Of a stretch of 64,000 nucleotides of DNA, positions 8,235-17,257 are shown in pieces. The notes below the pieces were generated by a model. The model did no database searches and had not been told where the DNA came from. It saw only the letters and a list, made by a program, of their open reading frames with translations. Location: contig JBEKIF010000014.1 in the NCBI GenBank assembly GCA_050011895.1, forward strand, positions 1 to 64,000, in the 5' to 3' direction. A program made the position numbers and the translations under genes. The number at the start of each line of letters is the position of its first letter. The stretch's first letter is position 1. Source of the stretch: DATBGO01 sp050011895 (GTDB lineage Bacteria > Actinomycetota > Actinomycetes > Streptosporangiales > Streptosporangiaceae).

Positions 8235-9542
8235 GTGAGCTGCGTGACCGAAATCTGGCAAGTTGAACCCTCTGGCCCTCTACGCGGTGATATCCGCGTG
8301 CGCGGATCGAAGAACGCGGTGTCCAAGCACATGGTCGCTGCGATGCTCAGCGATGAGCCGAGCACGATCGGCAACGTTCCGGAGATCGGCGAGGTAGACA
8401 TAACCGCTGCGATGCTGGAATCCATCGGGTATCACGTCGGCCGATCCGATGACGAGATCACGATCGTGGCGGGCAACGCGGTGGAGCCACGCGTGCCCGA
8501 GGCGTTCACCGGGCTGAACCGGATTCCCATCCTGATGCTGGGGCCGCTGCTGCACAAGGCCGGCGAGGCCTTCGTGCCGCTGGTGGGAGGCGATCCGATC
8601 GGACGGCGGCCCGTCGACTTTCACGTGGCGGCGCTGCGGGCGCTCGGCGCCGAGGTGGAGGTCGGCCCGGACGGGATTATGGCGCGCGCCGCCAAGCTGC
8701 ATGGCGCCCGCATCGACCTGCCGTACCCGAGCGTGGGCGCGACGGAGACCGCGCTGCTATCCGCCGTGCTTGCCGAGGGAAAGACCGTGGTGCGCGGTGC
8801 CGCCACCGAACCTGAGGTGGTAGAACTCGCGCTCTTCCTGCAGCGGATGGGCGCCCAGATTGAGCTAAGCCCCGACCGGCGGATCATAATCGAGGGAGTG
8901 CAGCGGCTGCGCGGCGCCTCGGCGCGGCTGGTCGGCGACCGGCTCGAGGCGTTCTCCTATCTGGTGGCCGGGCTGATCACCGGAGGCGAGGTCCGCGTGC
9001 ACGGCTGCCCGCAGGACCGGCTGGTCACCGCGATCACGACGCTGGCCCGGATGGGTGCCCGATTCGACATCACCGACGACTGGATCACGGCGTCGGCGCC
9101 GGGCGGCTTGCGGCCGGCCGCGGTGCACACCGACACCCACCCTGGGTTCATGACCGACTGGCAGCAACCGCTGATGGTGCTGTTCACCCAGGCCGACGGA
9201 ATGTCAGTGCTGCACGAGACCGTATTTGAAAACCGGCTCGTGTACGTCCCGGCACTGCAGAAGATGGGCTGCGAGATAGAGGTGTTCGCGGCGTGCCTGG
9301 GCGGCCCCGCGTGCCGCTTCCACGACACCAACGCCGTTCATTCCGCGGTGATCAGGGGCGGCTCTAAACTGCGCGGCGCCGATGTCACGCTGCCCGACGT
9401 GCGGGCCGGCTTCTCCGCCGTGCTGGCCGCCGCCGTCGCCGATCAGCCCTCCTCGCTGCGCGGCATCCACCACATCGAACGCGGCTACCACCGGCCATTC
9501 GAGCAGTTCACTTCCCTCGGCCTCGCCCTCCGCCGGGCATGA
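8235..9542 (+). CDS. murA: UDP-N-acetylglucosamine 1-carboxyvinyltransferase, Asp variant
   Basis: A 435-residue MurA, the enzyme that transfers enolpyruvate from PEP to UDP-GlcNAc in the first committed step of peptidoglycan synthesis. It has the double inside-out alpha/beta fold. RVRGSKNAVSKH carries the conserved Lys-Asn, RIPILMLGPLL the conserved Arg, and TDWQQPLM the conserved Asp. The active-site loop reads VGGDPIGRRPVDFH. Asp120 therefore stands where most MurA enzymes have the Cys that fosfomycin alkylates, the same change as in Mycobacterium and Chlamydia. GTG 8235 and GTG 8244 are both possible starts. Actinobacteria often have two MurA paralogues, and this one is away from the usual cell-wall clusters. 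Confidence 0.93.
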   Translation: MSCVTEIWQVEPSGPLRGDIRVRGSKNAVSKHMVAAMLSDEPSTIGNVPEIGEVDITAAMLESIGYHVGRSDDEITIVAGNAVEPRVPEAFTGLNRIPILMLGPLLHKAGEAFVPLVGGDPIGRRPVDFHVAALRALGAEVEVGPDGIMARAAKLHGARIDLPYPSVGATETALLSAVLAEGKTVVRGAATEPEVVELALFLQRMGAQIELSPDRRIIIEGVQRLRGASARLVGDRLEAFSYLVAGLITGGEVRVHGCPQDRLVTAITTLARMGARFDITDDWITASAPGGLRPAAVHTDTHPGFMTDWQQPLMVLFTQADGMSVLHETVFENRLVYVPALQKMGCEIEVFAACLGGPACRFHDTNAVHSAVIRGGSKLRGADVTLPDVRAGFSAVLAAAVADQPSSLRGIHHIERGYHRPFEQFTSLGLALRRA

Positions 9543-9828
9543 CCGCGGCGGCCCATTCCGGACGGTTCTTGAGGCGTCGTCGTACCACGGGACGTGACCA
9601 GGGCTTTGCGGCCCTCAGCTTGCGGCTAGCCGGCTCTGGGCGCGTCTCTGGGCGCAAGCGCGTTACGATGCGGCAGACCGGGGTCAGGAGCGGGTCGGGC
9701 GGGCGCCATCGGGCGCGGCGATTCAGCGCCCGGTGCGTAGAGCCGCTCGGCGGCCGACGGTAGGGTCAGTGCTGTGCTGCGGCTAGCGGGCTGGCAGCGG
9801 CCGACATTGACCGGCGGGGGCTGGCAGC

Positions 9829-10959
9829 GTGTCACCAATTGACGAGATCCGTGCCCAGGCGCTAGAGGTGGCGGCTGGCTGGTCACCTCCGGATGCGCCG
9901 GACTCTTGGCGGCTCACGGCCGCCTTGTTCCAGGCGATCGCAGCACACGAAGGACTGCTCGGCCGGCTGGCGGCGCTGCCCGCAGATCGGCTGCCCGCTC
10001 TGCTGGCAAGCGCGGCTGTATCGTTCCTGGTGCGCCGCGATAGGCCGGTACCGCTGGCTGCCTATTTCCCGGAGCCGGGAGCGCCGCAGCCCCGTTTCGA
10101 TGCCGGCTTCTACCCGGCGGCCACGGCTTTCTTCGCGTCCCGCCTGGACGATATTGCGGCCGTGTGCCAGGGACACCGCTACCAGATGAATGAGGTGGCC
10201 CGGTGTACGCAGATCGCACTGGGCATCGCCGCGACGGCAGTCTCCCGCGCGGATCCGATCGGGCTGGCCGACCTGGGCACCGGCGCTGGGCTGGGGCTGC
10301 AGCTCGACCGGTATCGCTACCTGCTGGGCGGGCGGGCATCCGGGCCTCAGGCTGCCGCGCTGAGCCTCAGTTGCGAAGTGCGCGGCACCCGCGAGCCCCC
10401 GCATGCCAGCCTTCCGCCCATCGCTGAGCGTGCCGGAATCGATATCCACCCCATCGACGTGCAGGACCCGGCCGCACGGTCATGGCTGCAAGCGTGCACG
10501 CCGCCGGAGGCATCCGCGCTGGCCCGGCTCACTGCAGCCATCGAGGTGACCCGGCAGCACCCGGTGAAGCTCGTCGCCGGCAACGTAGTAGAGGCGCTGC
10601 CCGGCGTGCTGGACAGCTTCGCGCCAGGGCGCAGCGTCACCGTGGTCGACGCCTACCTGGCCGTGTTCCTGCCGCCCGGGCAGCGCGCGCAGCTGGCGGA
10701 CATCATGGCCACAGCCGGCCGCACCCGCGCGGTGACATGGCTGTCGCTAGATCCCCTCGTCCCGCTCGGACCCACCGGACACGACAGCGTGCAAGGCCTT
10801 CCGCTGCCCGCGTCGCTGGTCCGCGACTACCAGCGGCACGGGGTCTTCGCCGTGCTCAGTGCGCGAACCTTCCACGGCAGCACTGATCGCGGGCGCCTGC
10901 TAGCGCGTGCTCACCCGTCCGGCCAGTGGGTCGAATGGCTCGATCCTGAGCCCTGCTGA
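9829..10959 (+). CDS. DUF2332 family protein
   Basis: A 376-residue protein matching the layout of the DUF2332 family, whose function is unknown. The N-terminal helical part begins with a TAALFQAIAAHEGLLGRLAA segment. The family's most conserved stretch is NEVARCTQIALGI followed by ADLGTGAGLGLQLDRYRY, which resembles a Rossmann-like methyltransferase glycine loop. A WLSLDP block lies towards the C-terminus. Translation starts at GTG in a leader with no obvious Shine-Dalgarno, since the preceding GGCGGGGG is about 10 bases away. It follows murA by 286 bp in the same direction but is probably an independent unit. Confidence 0.8.
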   Translation: MSPIDEIRAQALEVAAGWSPPDAPDSWRLTAALFQAIAAHEGLLGRLAALPADRLPALLASAAVSFLVRRDRPVPLAAYFPEPGAPQPRFDAGFYPAATAFFASRLDDIAAVCQGHRYQMNEVARCTQIALGIAATAVSRADPIGLADLGTGAGLGLQLDRYRYLLGGRASGPQAAALSLSCEVRGTREPPHASLPPIAERAGIDIHPIDVQDPAARSWLQACTPPEASALARLTAAIEVTRQHPVKLVAGNVVEALPGVLDSFAPGRSVTVVDAYLAVFLPPGQRAQLADIMATAGRTRAVTWLSLDPLVPLGPTGHDSVQGLPLPASLVRDYQRHGVFAVLSARTFHGSTDRGRLLARAHPSGQWVEWLDPEPC

Positions 10960-11584
10960 ACCGCGGCCTAACGACGGGAGCACTGTTAGGTGCCAGTGCA
11001 TCGGCTCGCGCGCAGTCGGCGGCATTTGCACACCTGGCGACTGTTCGGCGTCGCCGGCGGCGCTGCGACCGCATCAGCCGGCACGGATACGACCGATCCG
11101 ATCTGGCGCATGGCCCACCGGATACTGATTTTCCCGGGAAAAGCGGGTCCTGCTGACGGCCGCCCGGCTTAGCGTGGTGGCATCATTTTATACGCAGCAG
11201 CTCGAACCATCCAACGACAGAGCCCGGCCCGGGAATCCCAGGTCGCACTGGACCAATGTCGCACTGGACCAAATTCCCGCAGATGATCATGCGCGTCGGG
11301 TACTGCAAACTCGCCGCCGCACAAACACCGAGGCTAGACAACGACAGCCTATGGGAGGACTTGCGGACGTAACCGTGACATGCCATTGCATAGTGCCGGT
11401 TGCAGTCTGGTGCCCGCGTTCGGGAAATGCTGTTGAGGTATTGGCTGGTCAGAGCCCAATTTCCGGGTTTCCCCGCGCCTGCCGCCCCGCGTCCAGTAGG
11501 GTCCCCCGGACAGGCGTTCCCCGCGCCACCTGACGTCCCCGGCGTCAGCTCGCCGGGTGAACGCGGAGCCCCGCGGAACGGAGC
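10960..11584. other. long leader/intergenic region, possible structured 5' UTR
   Basis: No convincing gene lies in these 625 bases. At 11242-11275 the 16-base unit GTCGCACTGGACCAAT is present twice in tandem. The last 120 bases before the RPF-like gene are rich in pairing segments (for example around CGGCGTCAGCTCGCCGG). Actinobacterial rpf-type genes often carry c-di-AMP (ydaO) riboswitches, and the GTCAGCTC...GGGTGAA segments are reminiscent, but the full consensus was not recovered by eye. Confidence 0.3.
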
Positions 11585-11587
11585 GTG

Positions 11588-12295
11588 ATGCCCGAAGCAT
11601 CCCGTCATGCCAAGCTCAAAACCCCCGCCACTAGGCTCAGGGCACTAGTAGTGGCCGCAGCAACGCTCGCAGGCGTGGCTGCGGCTTTCGTGTTCCTGGA
11701 AGGCGGATCTGCGGCACCCAGGCCCTCTCGTGACGCGATTCCGGTGACTAAACCCTCTGGTGCCGCGATTCCGGTGGCTAGCGCCGGACCAAGCTTGACC
11801 GACTACCAGATGACTGCCGCCGTGCACCGTTATGCCGCAGTCCTGGAGGCCCGCGCGGCCCGGCGGACTGCGCGGCACCTCGCCGCGCTCGCCGCCGCAC
11901 GGCTCGCTCAGCAGAAGGCAGCTCAGCAGCAGGCTGAGCAGCAACAGGCTCAGCAGCAGGCAGCTCAGCAGCAGGCTCAGCAGCAGGCGGCTCAGCCACC
12001 GCCCCCCAGCCCGAGCCCCAGCCCGAGCCCGACACCAACGCCATCCAGCGGCGGCGGGGACGCAGCCAGCTCATCGCTCGGGATCTGCATCCGCAACGCC
12101 GAAGAGGGCGGCAGCTACGCCTGGGGTCCAGGTAACGGTGGCGGCGCATACCAGTTCCAGCTGGGCACCTGGGAAAACTATGGCGGCGCGGCCAGCGAGT
12201 TCGGCGTCGCCGGCCCCGCTTACCAGGATCAGATATTCGACAATGCCATCGCCGCAGGTGGCGCGTCGAACTGGACGGATTACGACGGCTGCTGA
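11588..12295 (+). CDS. secreted RPF/transglycosylase-like protein
   Basis: A 235-residue exported protein. An N-terminal basic region and hydrophobic segment (about residues 18-40) form a signal peptide or anchor. A long Gln/Ala-rich stretch (about 100-135, repeats of QQA/QQAQQQAA) and a Pro-Ser linker follow. The C-terminal domain of about 80 residues (CIRNAEEGGSYAWGPGNGGG to the terminal Cys) matches transglycosylase-like resuscitation-promoting domains, with Glu in the helix after the first Cys and paired cysteines. It should cleave or bind peptidoglycan outside the cell. GTG 11585 and ATG 11588 are adjacent starts. A strong hairpin terminator follows the stop. Confidence 0.8.
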   Translation: MPEASRHAKLKTPATRLRALVVAAATLAGVAAAFVFLEGGSAAPRPSRDAIPVTKPSGAAIPVASAGPSLTDYQMTAAVHRYAAVLEARAARRTARHLAALAAARLAQQKAAQQQAEQQQAQQQAAQQQAQQQAAQPPPPSPSPSPSPTPTPSSGGGDAASSSLGICIRNAEEGGSYAWGPGNGGGAYQFQLGTWENYGGAASEFGVAGPAYQDQIFDNAIAAGGASNWTDYDGC

Positions 12296-12325
12296 CGGCG
12301 CGCCGCCTTCACGCAGCGCCTACGA

Positions 12326-12365
12326 GCCACTGAGATGCGGCTGCCCGCAGCCGCATCTCAGTGGC
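12326..12365. terminator. bidirectional hairpin terminator
   Basis: A perfect 18-bp stem (12326-12343 with 12348-12365) closes a 4-nt loop between the 3' ends of the RPF-like gene and the convergent methyltransferase gene. There is no long T-tract, as is common in high-GC actinobacteria. Confidence 0.85.
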
Positions 12366-12423
12366 GCCGTCCCGCGCTTCGATGCCGTGCAGGCGGAGCA
12401 GGTCATGAAGGCGCTTGATCTCG

Positions 12424-13362
12424 TCAGTCGGCGATGGCAAGTCCTGGTGCGCGGTCGCCCGCATCCGCAACGGTGGCGGTGACCAGCCAGGCGGCGGCGC
12501 GCACCCACACTCCGTCGGGGCGCTGGCGGGCAGCGTACTGTTCGGCGATGGTGGCCAGCACTCGCTCGGTCACCGCCTCGTTCCCTAGGTCGGCTGCGAG
12601 GCTGCGGATCATGGGCATACCGCGGACGTAGCTCATCACGTCGCGGACGTCGGATCCCATCCAGGCCGGCTCGCTGACCCCCTCGATATGAATATCCTCC
12701 CAGCCCGCGCCGGACAGCAGCCTCGTGACCCGCCGCTGGTCGGCGAAGAGGTCACCGCCGGCCGGGTCTGGCAGCCGCGTGACGGCGCCGAAGGCGCGCA
12801 GCGGGATAGCGAACAGCTCGTTGAGCATGTCGTCTTGCCAGCACAAGAAGGCCAGCCGCCCGCGGCGGCGCAGCGCGCCGGCGATGTTCGCGAACGCCGC
12901 AGCCGGATCCTCGAAGAACATGACGCCAAAGCTGCTGATGATCACGTCGCAGGACGCCGCGCGCAGCGGGCAGGCCTGGGCGTCGCCCTGCACGAATCCG
13001 GCGTTCGCCGCACCAGCGTCGGCGGCGAGCTGCCGGGCGACCTCCAGCATCGGGCCGGATAGATCCAGGCCGACGGCGCTGCCGCCCGCACCCGGCTCGC
13101 CCCGTCCCGGCAGCCGGCCTTCCGGCCCGGGCGCGGCCGCGCCACCGGCCGCCCGCGCCGCCACGATCGTCGTCGCGCCGCACCCGCAGCCAACATCCAG
13201 CACGCGCTCTCCCGGCGAGATGGCCGCGGCGCCGAATAAGTGCGGGATGAGGTGCTGGTGTCCTGCCAGGTGCCGCTTCCGGTGGGCGATCCAGTAACGG
13301 CCGCCCTCGCCGTTCCACCGCTGGACTTGCGCCGCGTTAGCTGGCGGGCCCACCTCCGTCAC
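12424..13362 (-). CDS. class I SAM-dependent methyltransferase
   Basis: A 312-residue methyltransferase. The SAM-binding motif I is VLDVGCGCGATTIVAARAA, motif II contains VGLDLSGPMLEVAR, and DIISSFGVMFFEDP-type motif IV follows. A Gly/Pro/Arg-rich insertion (about 25 residues, GGAAAPGPEGRLPGRGEPG) separates motif I from motif II, which is unusual for the family. The GTG at 13362 is chosen because GGGGAGGG precedes it, and the open frame upstream has no family-like sequence. The substrate is unknown. The C-terminal part resembles ubiquinone/arsenite-type methyltransferase relatives only in a general way. Confidence 0.8.
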   Translation of the reverse strand: MTEVGPPANAAQVQRWNGEGGRYWIAHRKRHLAGHQHLIPHLFGAAAISPGERVLDVGCGCGATTIVAARAAGGAAAPGPEGRLPGRGEPGAGGSAVGLDLSGPMLEVARQLAADAGAANAGFVQGDAQACPLRAASCDVIISSFGVMFFEDPAAAFANIAGALRRRGRLAFLCWQDDMLNELFAIPLRAFGAVTRLPDPAGGDLFADQRRVTRLLSGAGWEDIHIEGVSEPAWMGSDVRDVMSYVRGMPMIRSLAADLGNEAVTERVLATIAEQYAARQRPDGVWVRAAAWLVTATVADAGDRAPGLAIAD

Positions 13363-13573
13363 CGCCCTCCCCAAGCTCCGCTCGAAGTGCTGCCGCCACG
13401 GCGGGCGCCCGGCTCGGCGGCCGCAGCACAGCGCCGGAACCGGCGCTGCCGCACCAGATGTCCATCCCTGCAAGATGAAGCCGGGCCGGCGCAATGTCAA
13501 CAGGTGGTCCCGCGCTGCCGGTCGACTGTCTCAGCGGGCCGATGAGACCTCCGACCGGCAGGCTTCCGACGGA

Positions 13574-13759
13574 CTACCGGTGCATGCCCTGCAAGAGCAC
13601 GAATGCTCCTGCGCCGACCGTCACCACTACCGCGATCGCGATGATCGCGAGCAGTACGCGGAGTACTACGCGCCAGAAGACCACGATGCCCACCGCGATG
13701 AGCGCGAGGGCGACTCTGGCATTCTCTACCTCCTGGGCTGTTCCTTGGGTGGCGAACAT
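13574..13759 (-). CDS. small single-pass membrane protein
   Basis: A 61-residue protein. The start is fixed by an exemplary AGGAGGGG two bases before ATG 13759. After a short soluble N-terminus (MFATQGTAQEVENARVALAL), the remainder is strongly hydrophobic, with a helix pair or one long helix interrupted by Arg (FWRVVLRVLL) and ending in a short basic tail. The function is unknown. Its size and composition resemble phage holins and small stress membrane proteins. Confidence 0.6.
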   Translation of the reverse strand: MFATQGTAQEVENARVALALIAVGIVVFWRVVLRVLLAIIAIAVVVTVGAGAFVLLQGMHR

Positions 13760-14306
13760 GTCCCCTCCTGACTGGCTGTCGCCATCCAGGTGGGTCAGTC
13801 TGAGAAAGGTCACCGGGCCGATTCGCAACTGTTGCATTCCGTCACGAGGTCGGTAACATGATCCTCAGCGCTGACCCTCCTACTAGAGCTGGGCTTCGGC
13901 GTGACTGGCACGGTCGATGCTGCGAACATCGACCGTGCTTTGTGTTGCAGCTTCCTTGGCCGCGCCACGGAGGCCCGGCCTGCGCGTGCTGCGGCATGGC
14001 GTCGCTGCGTGCTCGTGGATGGGCTCCTGGATTGGCTCGCTGCGAGCTTCCGGCGGCCCGATGGGCTATAGGCGCCTCCTCTCCGCCGCCAGGCGAGCCT
14101 GCCTGGCGACGACTTATCCAGTGGCCGTGTGCCACCTGCTGACCGCTGTCCGAGCGGGACTTGAGGACGCTGCCTAGTTCTGCTTCAATGGTGACTTTGG
14201 CAAACGCCATTGGCAAGTGCCATTTCTGACCTCCGGGCTGCAGTCTTTGTCGGCCCGTTTCCGGGGGGTGTTGCACCGGACGCCCATAGAAAGGGGCGTG
14301 ACTGGA
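13760..14306. other. intergenic between divergent genes, one strong hairpin
   Basis: No gene is assigned in these 547 bases. The only clear element is the hairpin at 13908-13938. The XRE gene promoter should lie in the right half. Confidence 0.4.
13908..13938 (+). other. perfect 12-bp stem-loop of unknown role
   Basis: GCACGGTCGATG and CATCGACCGTGC flank a 7-nt loop (CTGCGAA), followed on the plus strand by TTTGTGTT. It looks like an intrinsic terminator, but no annotated gene on the plus strand ends just upstream. It may end an unannotated small RNA or serve as an operator. Confidence 0.55.
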
Positions 14307-15164
14307 GTGCCCGCCACAGGCAGCCCGATAGTCCGCCGCCGCGAGCTCGGAGCGTTGCTCAGGGCGCTCAGGACCGAGAAGGGCTGGACAGCAGAACAAG
14401 TCGCCGACCGGCTCCTGGTCAGCGCCTCAAAGGTGAGCCGCCTTGAAACGGGCCAGCGCGGCGCCAGGGCGCGGGACATCCGCGATCTGTGCGACCTGTA
14501 TGAGGTCGACAGCGACCAGCGACAGCACCTCATGGAACTCGCCAGCGAGGGAAAGCAGCGAGCCTGGTGGCGCCCCCTTGGCCTGCCGTATTCGACGTAT
14601 GTCGGGCTGGAGGCGGAGGCGGCATCCATCAGCGACTACGGCCTTGGCATCATGCCGGGCCTGCTCCAGACCCCCGACTACGCGCGCGCAGTGGTCCGCG
14701 CAGCGGTGCCGAGGTGGGTGCCGGAGGTCGTCGAACAGCGCGTCGAGGGGCGGCTGGCCAGGCAGCAGCTCCTCTTCGCCACTCCTGCGCCGCATTTCGA
14801 GGCGGTGGTGGACGAGTCGGTGCTCCACCGGGTCGTCGGCAGCCCGGCCATCATGCAAGCTCAGCTGGAACGGCTGCTACAGCTGTCCGGCCTGCCAGGC
14901 GTCACTCTCCGGGTGATTCCCTACGACGCAGGCGCCCTGCCCGCGGGGAACAACAAGTTCATCATCCTCAGGTTCGCCCTGCCCAACGTCGCCGACGTGG
15001 TCTTCATCGAGGGCCTCACCGGGGATCTGTATCTCGAGGATCCGGGCGACGTCGAGGTGTACAACACGACATTCAGGACATTGGTCGAACTGGCTGCGAG
15101 CCCCGATACGACACGTGAAATCATTGCGGCGATGATCGTCAGCTACGGCGCTCAGCCTGGCTAA
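14307..15164 (+). CDS. XRE-family regulator with DUF5753 domain
   Basis: A 285-residue regulator. An N-terminal lambda-repressor-type HTH (LGALLRALRTEKGWTAEQVA then SKVSRLETGQRG) is followed by the DUF5753 ligand- or partner-binding domain (about 95-270, starting ISDYGLGIMPGLLQTPDYAR). It forms the standard actinobacterial pair with the DUF397 gene 52 bp downstream. Such pairs (WhiJ/BldB-like, Scr1/Scr2-like) influence development and antibiotic production, the DUF397 partner modulating the repressor. GTG 14307 is preferred: AAAGGGG lies 10 bases upstream, but sits against the alternative GTG at 14298. Confidence 0.9.
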   Translation: MPATGSPIVRRRELGALLRALRTEKGWTAEQVADRLLVSASKVSRLETGQRGARARDIRDLCDLYEVDSDQRQHLMELASEGKQRAWWRPLGLPYSTYVGLEAEAASISDYGLGIMPGLLQTPDYARAVVRAAVPRWVPEVVEQRVEGRLARQQLLFATPAPHFEAVVDESVLHRVVGSPAIMQAQLERLLQLSGLPGVTLRVIPYDAGALPAGNNKFIILRFALPNVADVVFIEGLTGDLYLEDPGDVEVYNTTFRTLVELAASPDTTREIIAAMIVSYGAQPG

Positions 15165-15216
15165 CCTGCTGACCGGTAACTTCCTTGCCCAGCTACCTCA
15201 AGAAAGTAGTGGCCAT

Positions 15217-15432
15217 ATGCCAGCATCTGGAGCCAGGCAGACAGAGCAGCCTGCGTGGCGCAAGGCGAGCTTCTGCGCATCCGGGGAATGCGTCGAGGTC
15301 GCCCAGCAGAACGGCATGATCGTTCTTCGGGATTCTAAGGAACCTCGCGGCGGCACGCTCCGCTACACCGCCGACGAATGGCAGTCGTTCGTTCGTGGCA
15401 TCAAGGCCGGCGAATTCGACCACTTCGGTTAA
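15217..15432 (+). CDS. DUF397 domain protein
   Basis: A 71-residue DUF397 protein, the small partner of XRE/DUF5753 regulators. The family core is complete: W.KASFC.SGECVEVA, then IVLRDSKEP, then YTADEWQSFVRGIKAGEFD near the end. It starts at ATG 15217, 52 bp after the regulator gene, in the same direction. A matching pair in the opposite orientation is at 57835-59262. Confidence 0.92.
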   Translation: MPASGARQTEQPAWRKASFCASGECVEVAQQNGMIVLRDSKEPRGGTLRYTADEWQSFVRGIKAGEFDHFG

Positions 15433-15935
15433 GGCGTACGCGCCCGCGTTCAGAACCGCCCCGAGCCGCCTCGAAGGCTTGCGGAGTTCGGCGCGACTCA
15501 GCGGACAGGCCTCTGGCTAGCTCCCTGGTCCAAGTGAGTGGCCCCGTTGCGGCCCCCCGCGGGGTGGCGCCGGCAGCGGGATGGCCACCGCGGATGATCG
15601 CGAGTACGGGTCTCGGGCGGATGCCCTGCCTCAGGCAGTCTTCGTTGCCGCGGATAGTTCCGGCGTGCGGTGGTATTTGCGCCGTTCTGCGCCCCCGGGA
15701 GGCCTTGTGTATAATCGGGGCGATTCCCGTTTGTCGACGTTCCGTTATGGCGGACATGGCCGTGACGGGCTCGTTGGTGGTGCACGGCCGCTCGAGATCC
15801 TGGCGCGGTGGCGCGGTAGCTTGTGTCCTTTCCCGCGGGCGGTGGCGGCCCTTGGTGATGCCATGACAGGTCGGCCAGGGCCGCTCAGTCGGGTCGGCTT
15901 GGGTGGACGCGGGCCGGCGGTGCAGGAGGCGGGCG
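15433..15935. other. intergenic with a TATAAT box
   Basis: No gene can be supported in these 503 bases. Both strands stay open for long stretches, which is common at this GC content. A perfect TATAAT occurs at 15710-15715, rare in such DNA, with only a weak TTCTGC 19 bases upstream. It could drive the ROK kinase gene 220 bp downstream. Confidence 0.35.
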
Positions 15936-16961
15936 ATGCGGGATTCCGACCGGTGGGTGGTGGTCGGCCTCGACAACGGCGGCACGACGAATAACGCCAC
16001 GGTGCTCGACTCCGCGGGCCGGTTCCTGGTTAATCAGCTGGCTGAATGCCCTAGTTGCGTCAAGGACGGCCCGGACAAGGCCATCGAAGCGCTGGCCCGG
16101 TCGCTGGAACAGGTCCTGGAGCTCACCGGAGTCCCTCGTGCGGCGGTGCGTGCCGTGGGGCTCGACACGCCGGGACCTGTCAGCGCGGATGGCGTCATCT
16201 CGTCCAGGGGGGCCACCAACTTCTCGGACCCCAAATGGTGCAATTTCGATGTCCGAGGGGCGCTGGAGATCCGTATCGGGCTCCCCGTTGTGTATAACAA
16301 CGACGCGAATGCGGCGGCGCTGTACGCTCATTACGAGCATTTCGGTCCAGAAACGGCGATGCGCCGGTCCTCGGTCTCCGTGATCGTGGGTACTGGCCTG
16401 GGCGGCGGGGTAATCGAGGCCGGGAGGGTGGTACGCGGAGCCGCCGGGATGGCCGGGGAGCTCGGGCATATCTGGGTCCCGATGGACGGGCTGCTCGCTC
16501 CGGGCCAGCCGGTACCGACCTGCAACTGTGGCTTGTCCGGCGACGCCGAGAGCGTCGCCTCGCTGACGGCGATCGAGAAGAACCTGCTGCCCTACTGGCT
16601 CGGCCGTTTCCCTGGCCACGAGCTGGACACCGTCAGGCCGGCCAGCACGGCCGCGAAGCTTGTCCGCGGCTACGGGGAGGCCGGCGATCCGCTGGCGCTC
16701 AAGATCTTCGAGCAGCAGGCGATGGCCGTCGGCAGGCTGCTCACGGTAGCCGCGAACTTTACCGACCCGGACCTCTACTTTCTCGGCGGCGGCGTCGTCG
16801 AGGCGGAGCCGCATTTCCGCGACTGGGTTCTCGGGCGCGTTCGCGAGCACACGGTCCTGCGCGACGAGCAGGCACGCGCGGCGTCCATTGCGCTGGTTCC
16901 CCACCGGGACATGGCTGGCGCGCGCGGCTCGGCGATCGCGGCACGCGCGGCAGTGCTGTGA
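15936..16961 (+). CDS. ROK-family sugar kinase
   Basis: A 341-residue kinase of the ROK family, which phosphorylates hexoses or N-acyl-hexosamines with ATP. The phosphate-1 loop GLDNGGTTNNATVLD, the NNDANAAALYAHYEHFG substrate-site motif, the adenosine loop GTGLGGGVIEAGRVVRG and the GELGHIWV motif are all visible. The zinc site, usually CxCGxxGCxE, reads CNCGLSGDAES, so the third Cys is Asp. GGAGG seven bases before ATG 15936 sets the start. It stands alone, so the sugar is unknown. Confidence 0.9.
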   Translation: MRDSDRWVVVGLDNGGTTNNATVLDSAGRFLVNQLAECPSCVKDGPDKAIEALARSLEQVLELTGVPRAAVRAVGLDTPGPVSADGVISSRGATNFSDPKWCNFDVRGALEIRIGLPVVYNNDANAAALYAHYEHFGPETAMRRSSVSVIVGTGLGGGVIEAGRVVRGAAGMAGELGHIWVPMDGLLAPGQPVPTCNCGLSGDAESVASLTAIEKNLLPYWLGRFPGHELDTVRPASTAAKLVRGYGEAGDPLALKIFEQQAMAVGRLLTVAANFTDPDLYFLGGGVVEAEPHFRDWVLGRVREHTVLRDEQARAASIALVPHRDMAGARGSAIAARAAVL

Positions 16962-17257
16962 GGCAGCCACGCGCGTCAGGCGCCCGGGTACCGGTCCTGT
17001 CGTATTCATGTGACGTGTTTCGCGAATCAGAGACGGGCAGTCTGCGTTAACTGTCAACATGAAGCCGACATGGCGCACGACGGTTTGAGCAGCGTGGCCA
17101 CGGCCCAGCCGGACGGTAAGCGGCTGCATGGGAAGCCGCGGGACGGCACGCGCCAAGCCCTGGACTGCTGCGTCGATCTGTAACCGGCGGGCGGCCGGCC
17201 TCAGCGGTATACCCGGGTGGCCGCGACCGGCCGGGGCAGTGGCCTTACCGGCCGGGG

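Noticed and set aside
11340..11584. A confident c-di-AMP riboswitch before the RPF-like gene
   Set aside because: Only fragments resemble the consensus. The full set of conserved blocks could not be aligned by eye, so it is listed only as a possible structured leader.
13842..14399. A 185-codon minus-strand frame between the small membrane gene and the XRE gene
   Set aside because: It overlaps the regulator's N-terminus, has no ribosome site and crosses the stem-loop. Composition and context do not support a gene.
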